From: an uncultured Eubacterium sp.
Lineage (GTDB): Bacteria; Bacillota; Clostridia; Lachnospirales; Lachnospiraceae
Length of the DNA: 56,023 nt
Assembly (NCBI GenBank): GCA_949959185.1
Contig: CATLIX010000019.1
Span: 1 to 56,023 of the forward strand
Direction of reading: 5' to 3'
Part shown: in pieces, positions 25,763 to 34,589 of the stretch
How positions within the stretch are numbered: the stretch's first letter is position 1
Layout of the letters: each line of letters begins with the position of its first letter
The notes under the pieces: model-generated
The model's database searches: none
What the model was told of the DNA's origin: nothing
The model's input: the letters and a program-made list of their open reading frames with translations, nothing else
Translations under genes and position numbers: made by a program

Positions 25763-26623
25763 ATGTGGATTGCCAATCAATGGAAAGAATATGAAGTCAT
25801 CGACTGTTCCAAAGGAGAAAAATTAGAACGCTGGGGCAAGTACCTCCTGGTAAGGCCTGACCCGCAGGTAATATGGGATGCCCCTGCAAATCATCAGGGC
25901 TGGAGCCACCCGAACGCTCATTACCACCGCAGCAAAAAGGGCGGCGGCGAATGGGAATTTTTTGACCTGCCTCAGCAGTGGGACCTCCATTACGGTTCCC
26001 TTACTTTCCACCTGAAACCATTTAGTTTTAAACATACCGGGCTGTTCCCGGAACAGGCTGTAAACTGGGACTGGTTCGGAGAGAAAATCAGAACAGCACA
26101 GCGCCCTGTGAAGGTTCTGAATCTTTTCGCCTACACCGGAGGGGCTACGCTGTCTGCTGCTGCAGCCGGAGCCAGCGTTACCCATGTGGACGCTTCCAAA
26201 GGCATGGTCACCTGGGCAAAAGAAAATGCTGCCGCATCCGGGCTGAGTGAAGCGCCTGTCCGCTGGATTGTGGATGACTGTGTAAAATTTGTAGAGCGGG
26301 AAATCCGCCGGGGCAATCATTATGACGCCATTATTATGGACCCGCCCTCCTACGGCAGAGGGCCCAAAGGAGAAATCTGGAAAATCGAAGACAATATCCA
26401 TCCCCTGATAAAGCTCTGCAGTCAGCTTTTATCAAATCAGCCTTTATTTTTCCTGATTAATTCTTATACTACCGGCCTTCAGCCTGCAGTGCTTGCATAC
26501 ATGCTCGGAACAGAATTGAAAAAATTTCACGGAATCACAGAAGCTCAGGAAATTGGCCTTCCGGTTTCTTCCAATGGACTGGTGCTCCCCTGCGGAGCCA
26601 GCGGAAGGTGGGAAGCAGTATAA
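25763..26623 (+). CDS. Class I SAM-dependent methyltransferase (RlmI/RlmK-like)
   Basis: The 286-residue protein resembles the methyltransferase domain of RlmI/RlmK-type 23S rRNA cytosine or guanine methylases. The SAM-binding motif I is VLNLFAYTGGATLSAAAAGA, the acidic motif II is THVDASKG, and the catalytic loop is DAIIMDPPSYG. The PUA domain of full RlmI is absent. The start follows AAAGGA. The substrate, probably rRNA, is not certain. The gene is convergent with pyruvate kinase, and the short space between is filled by a 36-bp tandem repeat. Confidence 0.85.
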   Translation: MWIANQWKEYEVIDCSKGEKLERWGKYLLVRPDPQVIWDAPANHQGWSHPNAHYHRSKKGGGEWEFFDLPQQWDLHYGSLTFHLKPFSFKHTGLFPEQAVNWDWFGEKIRTAQRPVKVLNLFAYTGGATLSAAAAGASVTHVDASKGMVTWAKENAAASGLSEAPVRWIVDDCVKFVEREIRRGNHYDAIIMDPPSYGRGPKGEIWKIEDNIHPLIKLCSQLLSNQPLFFLINSYTTGLQPAVLAYMLGTELKKFHGITEAQEIGLPVSSNGLVLPCGASGRWEAV

Positions 26624-26626
26624 CAC

Positions 26627-26770
26627 CGTACAGAACTTCCCGTTCCGCAATGATAATAATACCTTACAGAATTTCCTGCACCGTAGCAACATTAACGCTG
26701 AGCAGAACTTCCCGCATTACAGCAATCTTAATAGCGGACAGAGTTTTCCGTATCACGGCAATATTCCTCC
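26627..26770. repeat. Degenerate 36-bp tandem repeat at the end of two convergent genes
   Basis: Four units of 36 bp start at 26627, 26663, 26699 and 26735. Each opens with a variant of (A/G)CAGA(A/G)(C/T)TT(C/T)C. In the frame that differs from the methyltransferase, each unit would encode 12 residues on the pattern QNFPxRxNxNxx (QNFPFRNDNNTL, QNFLHRSNINAE, QNFPHYSNLNSG, QSFPYHGNIPPL). Units 3 and 4 overlap the 3' end of the pyruvate kinase gene on the other strand. This could be slippage within coding DNA or the tail of a lost reading frame. Confidence 0.75.
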
Positions 26771-27849
26771 GCTGCGTCTACCGTATTGGCCAGATACCGA
26801 ATTACTTCCTGCGGATATTTGCCTGCAGCGGTCTCTCCCGTTACCATCACCCCCGCGGCTCCTTCCGCCACTGCCCGGAAAATGTCCGATACCTCTGCTC
26901 TGGTGGGAACTTTCCGCTCCTCCATGGAAGCCAGCATCTGGGTAACCACCAGAAAAGGCTTCCCGGCCTCCCGGCACTGTGCTGCAATCCGGGCCTGTAC
27001 CGGAGGAAGTTCCCACAGGGGCATACTGTTGCCCAAATCCCCTCTGGCAATCACAATCACATCCGCCCAGGGCAGAAGATTTTCCAGATTCCGCACTCCG
27101 TCCATATTTTCTATTTTGGCAAATATTTTTGTTTCAGAAGCATTTGCATTTATTAATTCCTGTTTTAATTCTTTTAAATCTTCTGCACTTCGCACAAAAG
27201 GAAGCATCACTCCCGTAACACCATGGGAAACAGCCGCTGCAAGATTTCGTTTATCGCTTTCTGTCAGGGCCGGCAGATGCAGCGAAATCCCCGGCAATGC
27301 GATACTTTTCCTGGGCTTCAGCACACCGCCCCGTAAAACTCTGCAACGAATCCCGGTTCCGGTAATCTCTTCCAGTGCAAGCTGAATCTTGCCGTCATCC
27401 AAAAGGATTTCCTGTCCCTGTTTCCGGAAAGATTCCGATTCTTTCTCCGCACCTGCCGGGGAACCGGCCGCTGCCTGCTCATATGCGGGCTGTTCTTCCG
27501 GCAGTCCAGGCAACAGAAGCTCCCGCAATTTGGACAGCAGAATCTCCGGCAGAGGAATCGCTCCTTCCCCCGTACCAAATTCTGTCCATGCTCCCTCTTC
27601 CAGAAAAAGCGGCTCATCAAAATCTCCAATTCGAAGTTCCGGCCCCTGCAAATCTATCAGCAGTCCGGGTTCTTTTCCGGCAGCATAAGCGGCATTTTTA
27701 ATCATATCCGTCCAGTGTCTGCACGCTTCCAGATTTCCGTGGGACAGGTTCAGGCGAACTCCATCCATTCCCAGCCGGAACATTTCCGTGAGTATTTCCT
27801 GATTTCCACAGGAAGGGCCTATGGTTCCATATATATCTGTCCTGCTCAT
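26728..27849 (-). CDS. Short pyruvate kinase-like protein
   Basis: The protein has the barrel domain of pyruvate kinase (phosphoenolpyruvate plus ADP to pyruvate plus ATP). GTIGPSC and VRLNLSHG open the barrel. KIENMDG holds the catalytic lysine, ARGDLGNSMPLWELPPVQ the metal site, and TQMLASMEERKVPTRAEVSD the substrate site. It is 373 residues, against about 470 or more in usual enzymes, because the C-terminal allosteric domain is missing and the B domain (about 100-180) is diverged. It may be a second, unregulated kinase or a protein with a changed role. It follows the L,D-transpeptidase gene. Confidence 0.85.
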   Translation of the reverse strand: MSRTDIYGTIGPSCGNQEILTEMFRLGMDGVRLNLSHGNLEACRHWTDMIKNAAYAAGKEPGLLIDLQGPELRIGDFDEPLFLEEGAWTEFGTGEGAIPLPEILLSKLRELLLPGLPEEQPAYEQAAAGSPAGAEKESESFRKQGQEILLDDGKIQLALEEITGTGIRCRVLRGGVLKPRKSIALPGISLHLPALTESDKRNLAAAVSHGVTGVMLPFVRSAEDLKELKQELINANASETKIFAKIENMDGVRNLENLLPWADVIVIARGDLGNSMPLWELPPVQARIAAQCREAGKPFLVVTQMLASMEERKVPTRAEVSDIFRAVAEGAAGVMVTGETAAGKYPQEVIRYLANTVDAAEEYCRDTENSVRY

Positions 27850-27913
27850 ATCCGCTCCCTTTTTTGCTGTATTTTTCTGCTGTATTTTTCTGCTGTATTA
27901 TTCCTGATTCTCC

Positions 27914-29401
27914 CTATTCCTGGTTCTCCTCTTTCTCCGGTTCCACATAAGAAAACGCATTGGAAATTTTCGCGTTTTCTGCGGAAAGTTCTACGGGTTC
28001 CCGGTAATAGGCAATAACCGGCGTTCCCACTTTTACCTTTTCGTAGAGAATGGCGGCAATCTCCAGAGGCGCGTTGATACACCCGTGGGAACCGCTGGAT
28101 TTATAAATTTCACCGCCGAAATTTCCATTTCTCCAGGAAGCGTCATGTATGCCCACATTATAGGCAAAGGGCATGAAGTACGTTACGTCTGACTCATAGT
28201 CCTCTCCCTTTAACACCGCCGGGCTTTCTTTATAGACAATCTTGAATACTCCGTCCGGCGAACCGTTATTTCGGCTTACATTTCCCGTCACCACGTCTGT
28301 TTCTGTCACCAGGGCCCCGTTTTCATAGTACCAGAGATGCTGCCCGGTGTAGTCAATCTCAATGTAAGTAGTACCGATATCATTTTTTCCCTCTGCGAAA
28401 GGCCGCTGGGAATACATGGGTTCCCGGCTTACGGGTTCGCCTGCTTCCAGATCCGCCTTTATCTGTTCCGCTTCTTTGGGTTTGTTTACAATCCACCCGT
28501 AATCCCCGCCGCCGATTTCCACGGTATCACCGGAAGACGTCTGAAAAGAACGCACGTCTGCATATGTATTGTAGGTACTTGCAAGATACTGGACATATTT
28601 TTCTATTTCGTCCTCTTTTAAAGAGATAGCGTACAAATCTCCCACCTGAATAAAGCTGCGAATTTTCTCTTTTGCCAGCTTTTCTTCATAATCTTTAATT
28701 TCATAAGTGATTTCCGCATTTTCATATCGCTCAATCCGATTCATGGCTTCCCGAACCGGTTCGCTTTCCCTGGTATACTCCGGATTGACATAATCTTCGT
28801 CTCCCAGCGTTACCTGGGTATCTCCGGCAGAAACGGCCTGCTTTACCTTCGCCAGTACCTGTTCCGGAATCATATGGGTTCCCATTTCTTCCGGCTCCAC
28901 GTAATACCCTTCTTCGCCCAGTTTTATTTCCGCATTTTCCGGTTCTTTTATACTTCCTTCCTGAAAGCAATCCATTCCTGCAACTGCACCGGAAATTAAT
29001 TCTTCTTTATATTTCATGGTCACCGGAACTTCTCCCTGTTCCGGCTGGAATACCGCCACAATCCACCGGAAGGGATTCTGCCCTTTCAGAAGTTTTTCCA
29101 CGGAGCCGTCGGGCACATACTCGCAGTCAATATCCTGCCCGTAAATATGGTGCTTTCCTCCATCCCGGTCAAATACGGTCAGCAGATAGTCCTCCACACC
29201 GTCTCCTACCTTGTCTTCTGCTTTCTCCAGATTCATTCCGCCTACTTTCCATCCGTTGATTCTGGTGCGGAAGAAAAAATGGCTGCTGAAATAAAACGCC
29301 ATGCCGAAATAGATGGCTGCCAACAGCAAAGCAACGCCTGCCGTACCGGCTGCAATTTTGATTCTTTTTCTTCTCTTACGTTCCCGTTCCCGCATCTGCA
29401 T
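27914..29401 (-). CDS. L,D-transpeptidase (YkuD) with PG-binding-like domains
   Basis: It forms 3-3 cross-links or anchors in peptidoglycan. The 495-residue protein has a basic N-terminus and one membrane anchor (about 17-38), two repeats of the PG_binding_4 type found with VanW/YkuD proteins (about 45-320), then the YkuD domain with IEIDYTGQHLWYYENG, HDASWRNGNFGG and the active-site SSGSHGCINAP (Cys441). The C-terminal tail is glutamate-rich. It should act outside the membrane. It is followed by pyruvate kinase after 64 nt and preceded by a PAS-like gene. Confidence 0.92.
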   Translation of the reverse strand: MQMRERERKRRKRIKIAAGTAGVALLLAAIYFGMAFYFSSHFFFRTRINGWKVGGMNLEKAEDKVGDGVEDYLLTVFDRDGGKHHIYGQDIDCEYVPDGSVEKLLKGQNPFRWIVAVFQPEQGEVPVTMKYKEELISGAVAGMDCFQEGSIKEPENAEIKLGEEGYYVEPEEMGTHMIPEQVLAKVKQAVSAGDTQVTLGDEDYVNPEYTRESEPVREAMNRIERYENAEITYEIKDYEEKLAKEKIRSFIQVGDLYAISLKEDEIEKYVQYLASTYNTYADVRSFQTSSGDTVEIGGGDYGWIVNKPKEAEQIKADLEAGEPVSREPMYSQRPFAEGKNDIGTTYIEIDYTGQHLWYYENGALVTETDVVTGNVSRNNGSPDGVFKIVYKESPAVLKGEDYESDVTYFMPFAYNVGIHDASWRNGNFGGEIYKSSGSHGCINAPLEIAAILYEKVKVGTPVIAYYREPVELSAENAKISNAFSYVEPEKEENQE

Positions 29402-29420
29402 TCCTCATTTCTGTTTCAGG

Positions 29421-29807
29421 CTATTCTTCAATTGTCACATATACCATGAATTCCTCCATTTTCTCTCCCTGTCCTGCCCTTGGATAAATCCTCGTGCTTA
29501 CCGCTCTCTGTTCCCCGTCGATAATTCTGATATAAGAATATTCCAGCACAGATTTTCCTTCCTGAAATTCCTTTAAAACGGATGCAACGGAAAATCTGTC
29601 CAGAAATTCTTTCTGATATTCCCGCTGTACCACTTCCGCTCCAAGAAGCTGAATCATTTTATCATATCTCATGGAATTATAGTCATTCTGCAGAATTTCA
29701 GCCAGGTATTTTTCCTCCTCCGGTCCTTTGATAATACAGTATTCCCCTGTATGGACCCTTATCAGCACCACTTTAAAATATGTTTTCTGTTCCCCGTCAT
29801 ACACCAT
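29421..29807 (-). CDS. PAS-fold-like small protein
   Basis: This 128-residue protein was recognised only weakly. The layout of strands, with YKVVLIRVHTGEYCIIKG-like start, a helical YLAEILQNDYNSMRYDKMI and a closing strand pair SYIRIIDGEQRAVSTRIYPR, resembles the PAS-like sensor units found in clostridial GGDEF proteins. No output domain is attached. It is 16 nt upstream of the nrdG stop in a minus-strand row of genes and may be co-transcribed with nrdD-nrdG. Function is unknown. Confidence 0.6.
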   Translation of the reverse strand: MVYDGEQKTYFKVVLIRVHTGEYCIIKGPEEEKYLAEILQNDYNSMRYDKMIQLLGAEVVQREYQKEFLDRFSVASVLKEFQEGKSVLEYSYIRIIDGEQRAVSTRIYPRAGQGEKMEEFMVYVTIEE

Positions 29808-29823
29808 AGTTTCTTTCCCTTAT

Positions 29824-30345
29824 TTACTCCTCTTTCAGACATACCCTGCCCTCCCGCAGGCTTTTTTGTACATCAATGATTCTCTGATTCTCTGAACCGC
29901 GAAATCTCAGGGAAATATTTTTCTGTTCCTGTATAAATTCCCCGTCTACCAGCACATCAGTCAGCGACAGCATTTCATCCGTGGCTTCACACCTGGCCCG
30001 GCTCTCTCCCAGCAAATCCCGGTCAAACAGATATCCGGTATAACACCAGATATTTTTCTCCGGATACTGTTCTTTCACCTGACGCAGCAGGGGAAGCAGC
30101 CCTCTCTGGTTGACCGGTTCGAAAGGCTCCCCGCCCAAAACAGATAATCCGGAAATATAATCAGGCCTTAACAGACGGATTATTTCCTGCTGTGTTGCGG
30201 CTGTAAATGGCTCCCCATATGCGAAATCCCAGGTCTCCCGGTTAAAACACCCCCGGCAGTGATGGGTACAGCCGGAGACAAACAAGGAAACCCGTACGCC
30301 TTCTCCGTTACTGATATCCGTTTTTTTGATTTCCCCGTAATTCAT
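29824..30345 (-). CDS. nrdG: Anaerobic ribonucleotide reductase activating protein
   Basis: This radical SAM enzyme makes the glycyl radical on NrdD. The start at MNYGEIKKTDISNGEGVRVS (30345) after AGGAG gives 173 residues; an earlier in-frame ATG overlaps nrdD. The iron-sulfur site is CTHHCRGC (C-x3-C-x2-C) and the SAM-binding GGE motif is LSVLGGEPF. It lies 13 nt downstream of nrdD. Confidence 0.95.
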   Translation of the reverse strand: MNYGEIKKTDISNGEGVRVSLFVSGCTHHCRGCFNRETWDFAYGEPFTAATQQEIIRLLRPDYISGLSVLGGEPFEPVNQRGLLPLLRQVKEQYPEKNIWCYTGYLFDRDLLGESRARCEATDEMLSLTDVLVDGEFIQEQKNISLRFRGSENQRIIDVQKSLREGRVCLKEE

Positions 30346-30358
30346 AAGCACGCTCCTG

Positions 30359-32521
30359 TTACAAATGCAGCACTCGCTCCTGGATTTCCTGAGTCCTTCC
30401 CTGATTCCAGAACTGGGTTCCAATATAACCGCAGGTTCTGCGGGCCACGTTCATTTTGTCTTCGTCCCGGTTCCGGCAGTTGGGACATTCCCACACCAGC
30501 TTTCCGTCCGTATCCGATACAATCTTAATTTCTCCTTCATAGCCGCATACCTGACAGTAATCGCTCTTGGTATTCAGCTCTCCGTACATAATATTGTCAT
30601 AAATATGCTGCATAACCGTCAGCACCGCCTCAATATTGCCCTGCATATTCGGCACTTCCACATAGCTGACTGCGCCTCCCGGAGATAATTTCTGGAACTG
30701 TGACTCAAACGTAAGTTTACTGAAAGCGTCTATTTCCTCTGTTACATGAATGTGATAGCTGTTGGTAATATAATTCCGGTCTGTCACTCCTTCAATCACA
30801 CCGAACCGCCGCTGCAGGCATTTTGCAAATTTGTAGGTGGTGGACTCCAGAGGAGTTCCATACAGGCTGAAAGCAATATCCGTCTCATCCTGCCACCGTT
30901 TGCAGGCCTGATTCAGACGCTGCATCACTTCCAGCGCAAAAGCTGTTCCCTCCGGAGCCGTATGGGATTTTCCCGTCATATATCTGGTACATTCACAAAG
31001 CCCCGCATATCCCAGCGATATGGTAGAATATCCCCCATAAAGCAGCTTATCAATTACCTCGCCCTTTTTCAGCCTTGCCAGGGCACCATACTGCCAGAGA
31101 ATGGGAGCCACGTCAGAGGGGGTTCCTTTCAGCCGGTTATGGCGCAGCATAAGGGCCTCCCGGCACAAATCCATCCGTTCCTCCAGGATTTCCCAGAACC
31201 GCTCCATATCCCCGCCGGAGGAGCAGGCCGCGTCCACCAGATTCAGGGTTACCACTCCCTGGTTAAATCTTCCGTAAAATTTGGGATTTCCCGCCTCATC
31301 ATGATATACCGTCAGGAAAGAACGGCATCCCATACAGGGATAGCAGTTGCCTTCTTTGTTTTCCTTCATAACCTTTTCAGAAATATAATCCGGCACCATC
31401 CGTCTGGCTGTGCATTTTGCCGCAAGTCTGGTAAGCTCCCAGTAAGGGCTTCCCTCCCGGATATTATTTTCCTCAAGCACATAAATCAGCTTGGGAAATG
31501 CGGGGGTAATATACACGCCTTTTTCATTTTTCACTCCCTGCATACGCTGAAGCAGCATTTCCCGGATAACCAGCGCCAGGTCGTCTCTGAGACGTCCTTC
31601 TTCCACTTCGTTCAGATACATGAATACCGTCACAAAGGGAGCCTGTCCGTTGGTAGTCATCAGGGTAATCACCTGATACTGTATCATCTGGACGCCTCTG
31701 CGGATTTCTTCTTTCACCCGCAGTTCCGCCACCTCGTTGATTTTATCTTCTTCCAGAACAAGGCCTGCCGCTGCAAACTCCCGTTTTACAATTTTCCTTA
31801 ATTTCTGACGGCTCACTTCCACAAAGGGAGCCAGATGCGACAGGGTAATACTCTGTCCCCCGTACTGGGAGCTGGCAATCTGTGCGATGGCCTGCGTTGC
31901 CACATTACATGCAGTGGAAAAACTTTTGGGTTTTTCAATCATGGTCTCGCTGATGACCGTTCCGTTCTGCAGCATGTCTTCCAGATTTACCAGACAGCAG
32001 TTATGCATGTGCTGGGCAAAATAATCTGCGTCATGAAAATGAATGATTCCCTCCTCATGGGCATGTACTATTTTTTCCGGCAGCAGAAACCGTTTTGTAA
32101 TGTCCTTGCTGACCTCTCCGGCCATATAATCCCGCTGTACGCTGTTGACAATGGGATTTTTATTGGAATTTTCCTGCTTGATTTCTTCGTTATTACATTC
32201 AATCAGACTTAATATCTGCTGGTCTGTGGAATTGGATTTGCGCACCAGAGCCCGCTTGTAACGGTAGGTAATGTATTTTCTGGCAACCTCATAGGCTTTA
32301 TAGCCCATAATTTCATTTTCCACCATATCCTGAATTTCTTCCACGTTATAGGTTCTGTCCATGTGTTCGCAGAAATCGGTAATCCGCTCTGCGATTCCTT
32401 CCATCTGTTCCTGAGAAAGCCTGTCCTTCTCCGCCACTTCTCTGTTCGCTTTTGTAACTGCATCTGTGATTTTACTTGCGTCAAAGCCCGTTTCTTTTCC
32501 GCTTCGCTTGATAATTTTCAT
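30359..32521 (-). CDS. nrdD: Anaerobic ribonucleoside-triphosphate reductase (class III)
   Basis: It reduces ribonucleoside triphosphates to deoxyribonucleotides under anaerobic conditions. The 720-residue protein begins with an ATP-cone regulatory domain (KRSGKETGFDASKITDAV). The body contains NCCLVNLEDML and PCMGCRSFL cysteines. Near the C-terminus a zinc site (CQVCGYEG and CPNCRNR) precedes the glycyl-radical loop ARRTCGYIGTQFWNQGR. Two NrdR-like boxes and a strong promoter are directly upstream. Confidence 0.97.
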   Translation of the reverse strand: MKIIKRSGKETGFDASKITDAVTKANREVAEKDRLSQEQMEGIAERITDFCEHMDRTYNVEEIQDMVENEIMGYKAYEVARKYITYRYKRALVRKSNSTDQQILSLIECNNEEIKQENSNKNPIVNSVQRDYMAGEVSKDITKRFLLPEKIVHAHEEGIIHFHDADYFAQHMHNCCLVNLEDMLQNGTVISETMIEKPKSFSTACNVATQAIAQIASSQYGGQSITLSHLAPFVEVSRQKLRKIVKREFAAAGLVLEEDKINEVAELRVKEEIRRGVQMIQYQVITLMTTNGQAPFVTVFMYLNEVEEGRLRDDLALVIREMLLQRMQGVKNEKGVYITPAFPKLIYVLEENNIREGSPYWELTRLAAKCTARRMVPDYISEKVMKENKEGNCYPCMGCRSFLTVYHDEAGNPKFYGRFNQGVVTLNLVDAACSSGGDMERFWEILEERMDLCREALMLRHNRLKGTPSDVAPILWQYGALARLKKGEVIDKLLYGGYSTISLGYAGLCECTRYMTGKSHTAPEGTAFALEVMQRLNQACKRWQDETDIAFSLYGTPLESTTYKFAKCLQRRFGVIEGVTDRNYITNSYHIHVTEEIDAFSKLTFESQFQKLSPGGAVSYVEVPNMQGNIEAVLTVMQHIYDNIMYGELNTKSDYCQVCGYEGEIKIVSDTDGKLVWECPNCRNRDEDKMNVARRTCGYIGTQFWNQGRTQEIQERVLHL

Positions 32522-32536
32522 TCTGCTTCCTCCAAA

Positions 32537-32583
32537 ACACTAAATATGGTACTATTTATTTCCTCCAGCACTATATATGCCTG
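32537..32583 (-). promoter_or_regulatory. nrdD: Pair of NrdR-like boxes upstream of nrdD
   Basis: Two 16-bp partly palindromic sites, ACACTAAATATGGTAC (32537-32552) and GCACTATATATGCCTG (32568-32583), start exactly 31 bp apart, three helical turns. NrdR sites are known as paired AT-rich near-palindromes of this kind, spaced by about three turns, in front of ribonucleotide reductase genes. They lie at and after the transcription start, a position suited to repression. Confidence 0.65.
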
Positions 32584-32586
32584 TCT

Positions 32587-32615
32587 ATTATAGTATTATC
32601 TGCATAAAAAATCAA
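32587..32615 (-). promoter_or_regulatory. Promoter of nrdD-nrdG
   Basis: Minus-strand TTGATT (32610-32615) and TATAAT (32587-32592) are 17 bp apart. The predicted start, near 32580, falls in the first NrdR-like box. Confidence 0.75.
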
Positions 32616-32639
32616 GATGAAAAAAGCAGGATTTTGTCG

Positions 32640-33281
32640 TTACCCTTCTTCATGTTCCGTGGATTCCACCACTCCCTCATATACTTCCGGTTCCTCAAAA
32701 TCATCCGTTTTCTTTTCTGTTCCCTGCTCCTGATAAGTCCTGGTGCGGAAATTCAGATACACGATATTGCCAGTTTCCACGATTCCGTCCACCAGTAAAA
32801 TTGCCGCCGTATAATTCTGATAAAATTCCATATCCTCAAAGGGGTTCAGAATCACCGAAACGCTGAATCCCAGCAGCACAATGGTCACCGCAAAAAATCC
32901 GGCCCAGGCCCGGTCCTCCATGCATTTCAAATCCAGGGCATACTGCAGCTTAATGACGCCGGACAGCAGCAGCAAAAGTCCCAGGGCTGTAAGAAATGAC
33001 ACTGCAATGCGTTCCGCACTGACCAGCCCGCAGATTCCCAGCAGCACAAACAGCACACCTTCCGAAAATCCATACTCGTTAAGTCTCTCGTAACCGCCTG
33101 TCATAAAATACCGCACAATCATGTAAATTCCCAGGATTACCACGAATCCGCAGATAAAATAGCAGATATCCTTTACCTCAATCTGTGGTACAAAGAGTAT
33201 CAGCACAGCCACAAGAATGGATATGGCTGCTATCAGAGACACCACCACGGTACTGAACAGGCTTTTCTTTTTCTCATTCAT
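32640..33281 (-). CDS. DUF308/HdeD-like membrane protein
   Basis: This 213-residue integral membrane protein has six hydrophobic segments arranged as in the HdeD/DUF308 family (for example VVVSLIAAISILVAVLILFV and VLFVLLGICGLVSAERIAV). A charged cytosolic tail follows (EKKTDDFEEPEVYEGVVEST). AAAGGAG precedes the ATG. In enterobacteria HdeD is linked to acid resistance, but most clostridial members have no assigned role. Confidence 0.75.
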   Translation of the reverse strand: MNEKKKSLFSTVVVSLIAAISILVAVLILFVPQIEVKDICYFICGFVVILGIYMIVRYFMTGGYERLNEYGFSEGVLFVLLGICGLVSAERIAVSFLTALGLLLLLSGVIKLQYALDLKCMEDRAWAGFFAVTIVLLGFSVSVILNPFEDMEFYQNYTAAILLVDGIVETGNIVYLNFRTRTYQEQGTEKKTDDFEEPEVYEGVVESTEHEEG

Positions 33282-33424
33282 GTTACACGCTCCTTTTTCT
33301 CCCGATGGGATAATTCCATGAACTTATATTAGAACAGTTTGATAATAAAATCAAGACTTTCCCGGAATGAGAAAACGGACTTTTCCTGCCCTGGATACTG
33401 TTAAAATTTTTAATCATACGGCCA

Positions 33425-33453
33425 TTGTGGTACTGGCTTTTTTTGTGTATACT
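33425..33453 (+). promoter_or_regulatory. Possible promoter of the second polysaccharide deacetylase
   Basis: TATACT (33448-33453) has a weak TTGTGG -35 box (33425-33430) at 17 bp. It is the best candidate in the 253-bp gap between the divergent genes. Confidence 0.45.
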
Positions 33454-33534
33454 GGCAAATATTTGCAACAGTGCAGGTATCTGAGCTGCTGTAAATATGG
33501 TAATGATAACCGTTTCCAAAAGAGGAGAATGCGT

Positions 33535-34536
33535 ATGAAAAAGAAATTGCCTGTTATTTTTGCAGTGACCTGCGCTGTTATTTTTCTCTGTGTCTGCGGA
33601 TTTCTGGCCTTTCAGTACCAGAAGCTGGACCGCCGCTTTCAAAAGCTGGAGACAGAGGCCTTTCATCTGCAGGAAGACAACTCTGAGCTGAATGAGGAAC
33701 TGGAAGACAGTACCGCCCGCCTGGAGAGCCGTGAAAAATATATTGCAGGCCAGAAAGATTATATTGCGGAATTATATGATCAGATTCAGACTTTTGGCGA
33801 AGATGAGAATGAAACTGCTGACGGAGATGAGAATGACCGTTATACCGGCAATAATTCCAAAAAAGACCCCTACCCCAACCTGTATGCTGACAGAGATAAC
33901 CTGCCGGTGCAGTCCGGACAGAAATACGTCTATCTGACCTTTGACGACGGCCCTTCGGCTCTGACTCCCAAAGTACTGGATTTACTGGATAAATACGACG
34001 CTCACGCGACTTTCTTCGTGGTGGGTAAAAATAATGAAGAGTATGCGGAATATTTATCGGAAATCGTGGAGCGGGGACATACCCTGGCCCTTCATTCCTA
34101 CAGCCACAATTACAATCAGATTTACCGGTCCGTAGACGCTTTTCTGGCTGATTATGAAAAGGTGTACGACTGGGTATATGAGGAAACCGGCTATTCTCCC
34201 TGTCTGTTCCGTTTTCCCGGCGGCAGCACCAACGGCTCCTCCTATGTAGTGAAAAATATTATAAGGGAAATGGAGCGCCGGGGATTTACCTATTATGACT
34301 GGAACGTCAGCTCCGGTGACGGGAGTAATCTGACTACTGCGGAAAATATCATCGACAATATCTGCTCCACCGTGGGTTATGTGGATAATCCCGTGGTACT
34401 GATGCACGACGGCCGCGGAAAAGACGCCACGCTGGCAGCCCTTCCCACCGTCCTGAAAAACCTCTCTGAAAAAGGCTATGAGTTCCGTTCCCTGGATCAG
34501 AATTCGGAACCGGTACAATATCGGAAATCTGAGTAA
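33535..34536 (+). CDS. Membrane-anchored polysaccharide deacetylase
   Basis: This 333-residue extracytoplasmic deacetylase of the NodB family probably acts on peptidoglycan. MKKKLPVIFAVTCAVIFLCV is the N-terminal anchor. A coiled coil follows (about 27-70), then an acidic linker (EDENETADGDEND), then the catalytic domain with YLTFDDGPS, LALHSYSHN (HxxxH), FRFPGGS, DWNVSSGD and VVLMHD. The start at 33535 has AGAGGAG at 7-nt spacing and is preferred over longer frames. It is convergent with spoVT. Confidence 0.92.
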   Translation: MKKKLPVIFAVTCAVIFLCVCGFLAFQYQKLDRRFQKLETEAFHLQEDNSELNEELEDSTARLESREKYIAGQKDYIAELYDQIQTFGEDENETADGDENDRYTGNNSKKDPYPNLYADRDNLPVQSGQKYVYLTFDDGPSALTPKVLDLLDKYDAHATFFVVGKNNEEYAEYLSEIVERGHTLALHSYSHNYNQIYRSVDAFLADYEKVYDWVYEETGYSPCLFRFPGGSTNGSSYVVKNIIREMERRGFTYYDWNVSSGDGSNLTTAENIIDNICSTVGYVDNPVVLMHDGRGKDATLAALPTVLKNLSEKGYEFRSLDQNSEPVQYRKSE

Positions 34537-34589
34537 AACTTTGCCGGATAAGGGGACGCGGCCATTTTCTTTCGGGAAAACAGATAAAG

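Noticed and set aside
26627-26770. CRISPR array
   Set aside because: The units are contiguous degenerate 36-bp copies without unique spacers, and no cas gene is near.
30746-31801. Long open frame on the plus strand, 351 codons
   Set aside because: It lies wholly antisense to nrdD, whose protein is clearly conserved, and has no ribosome binding site or recognisable domain.
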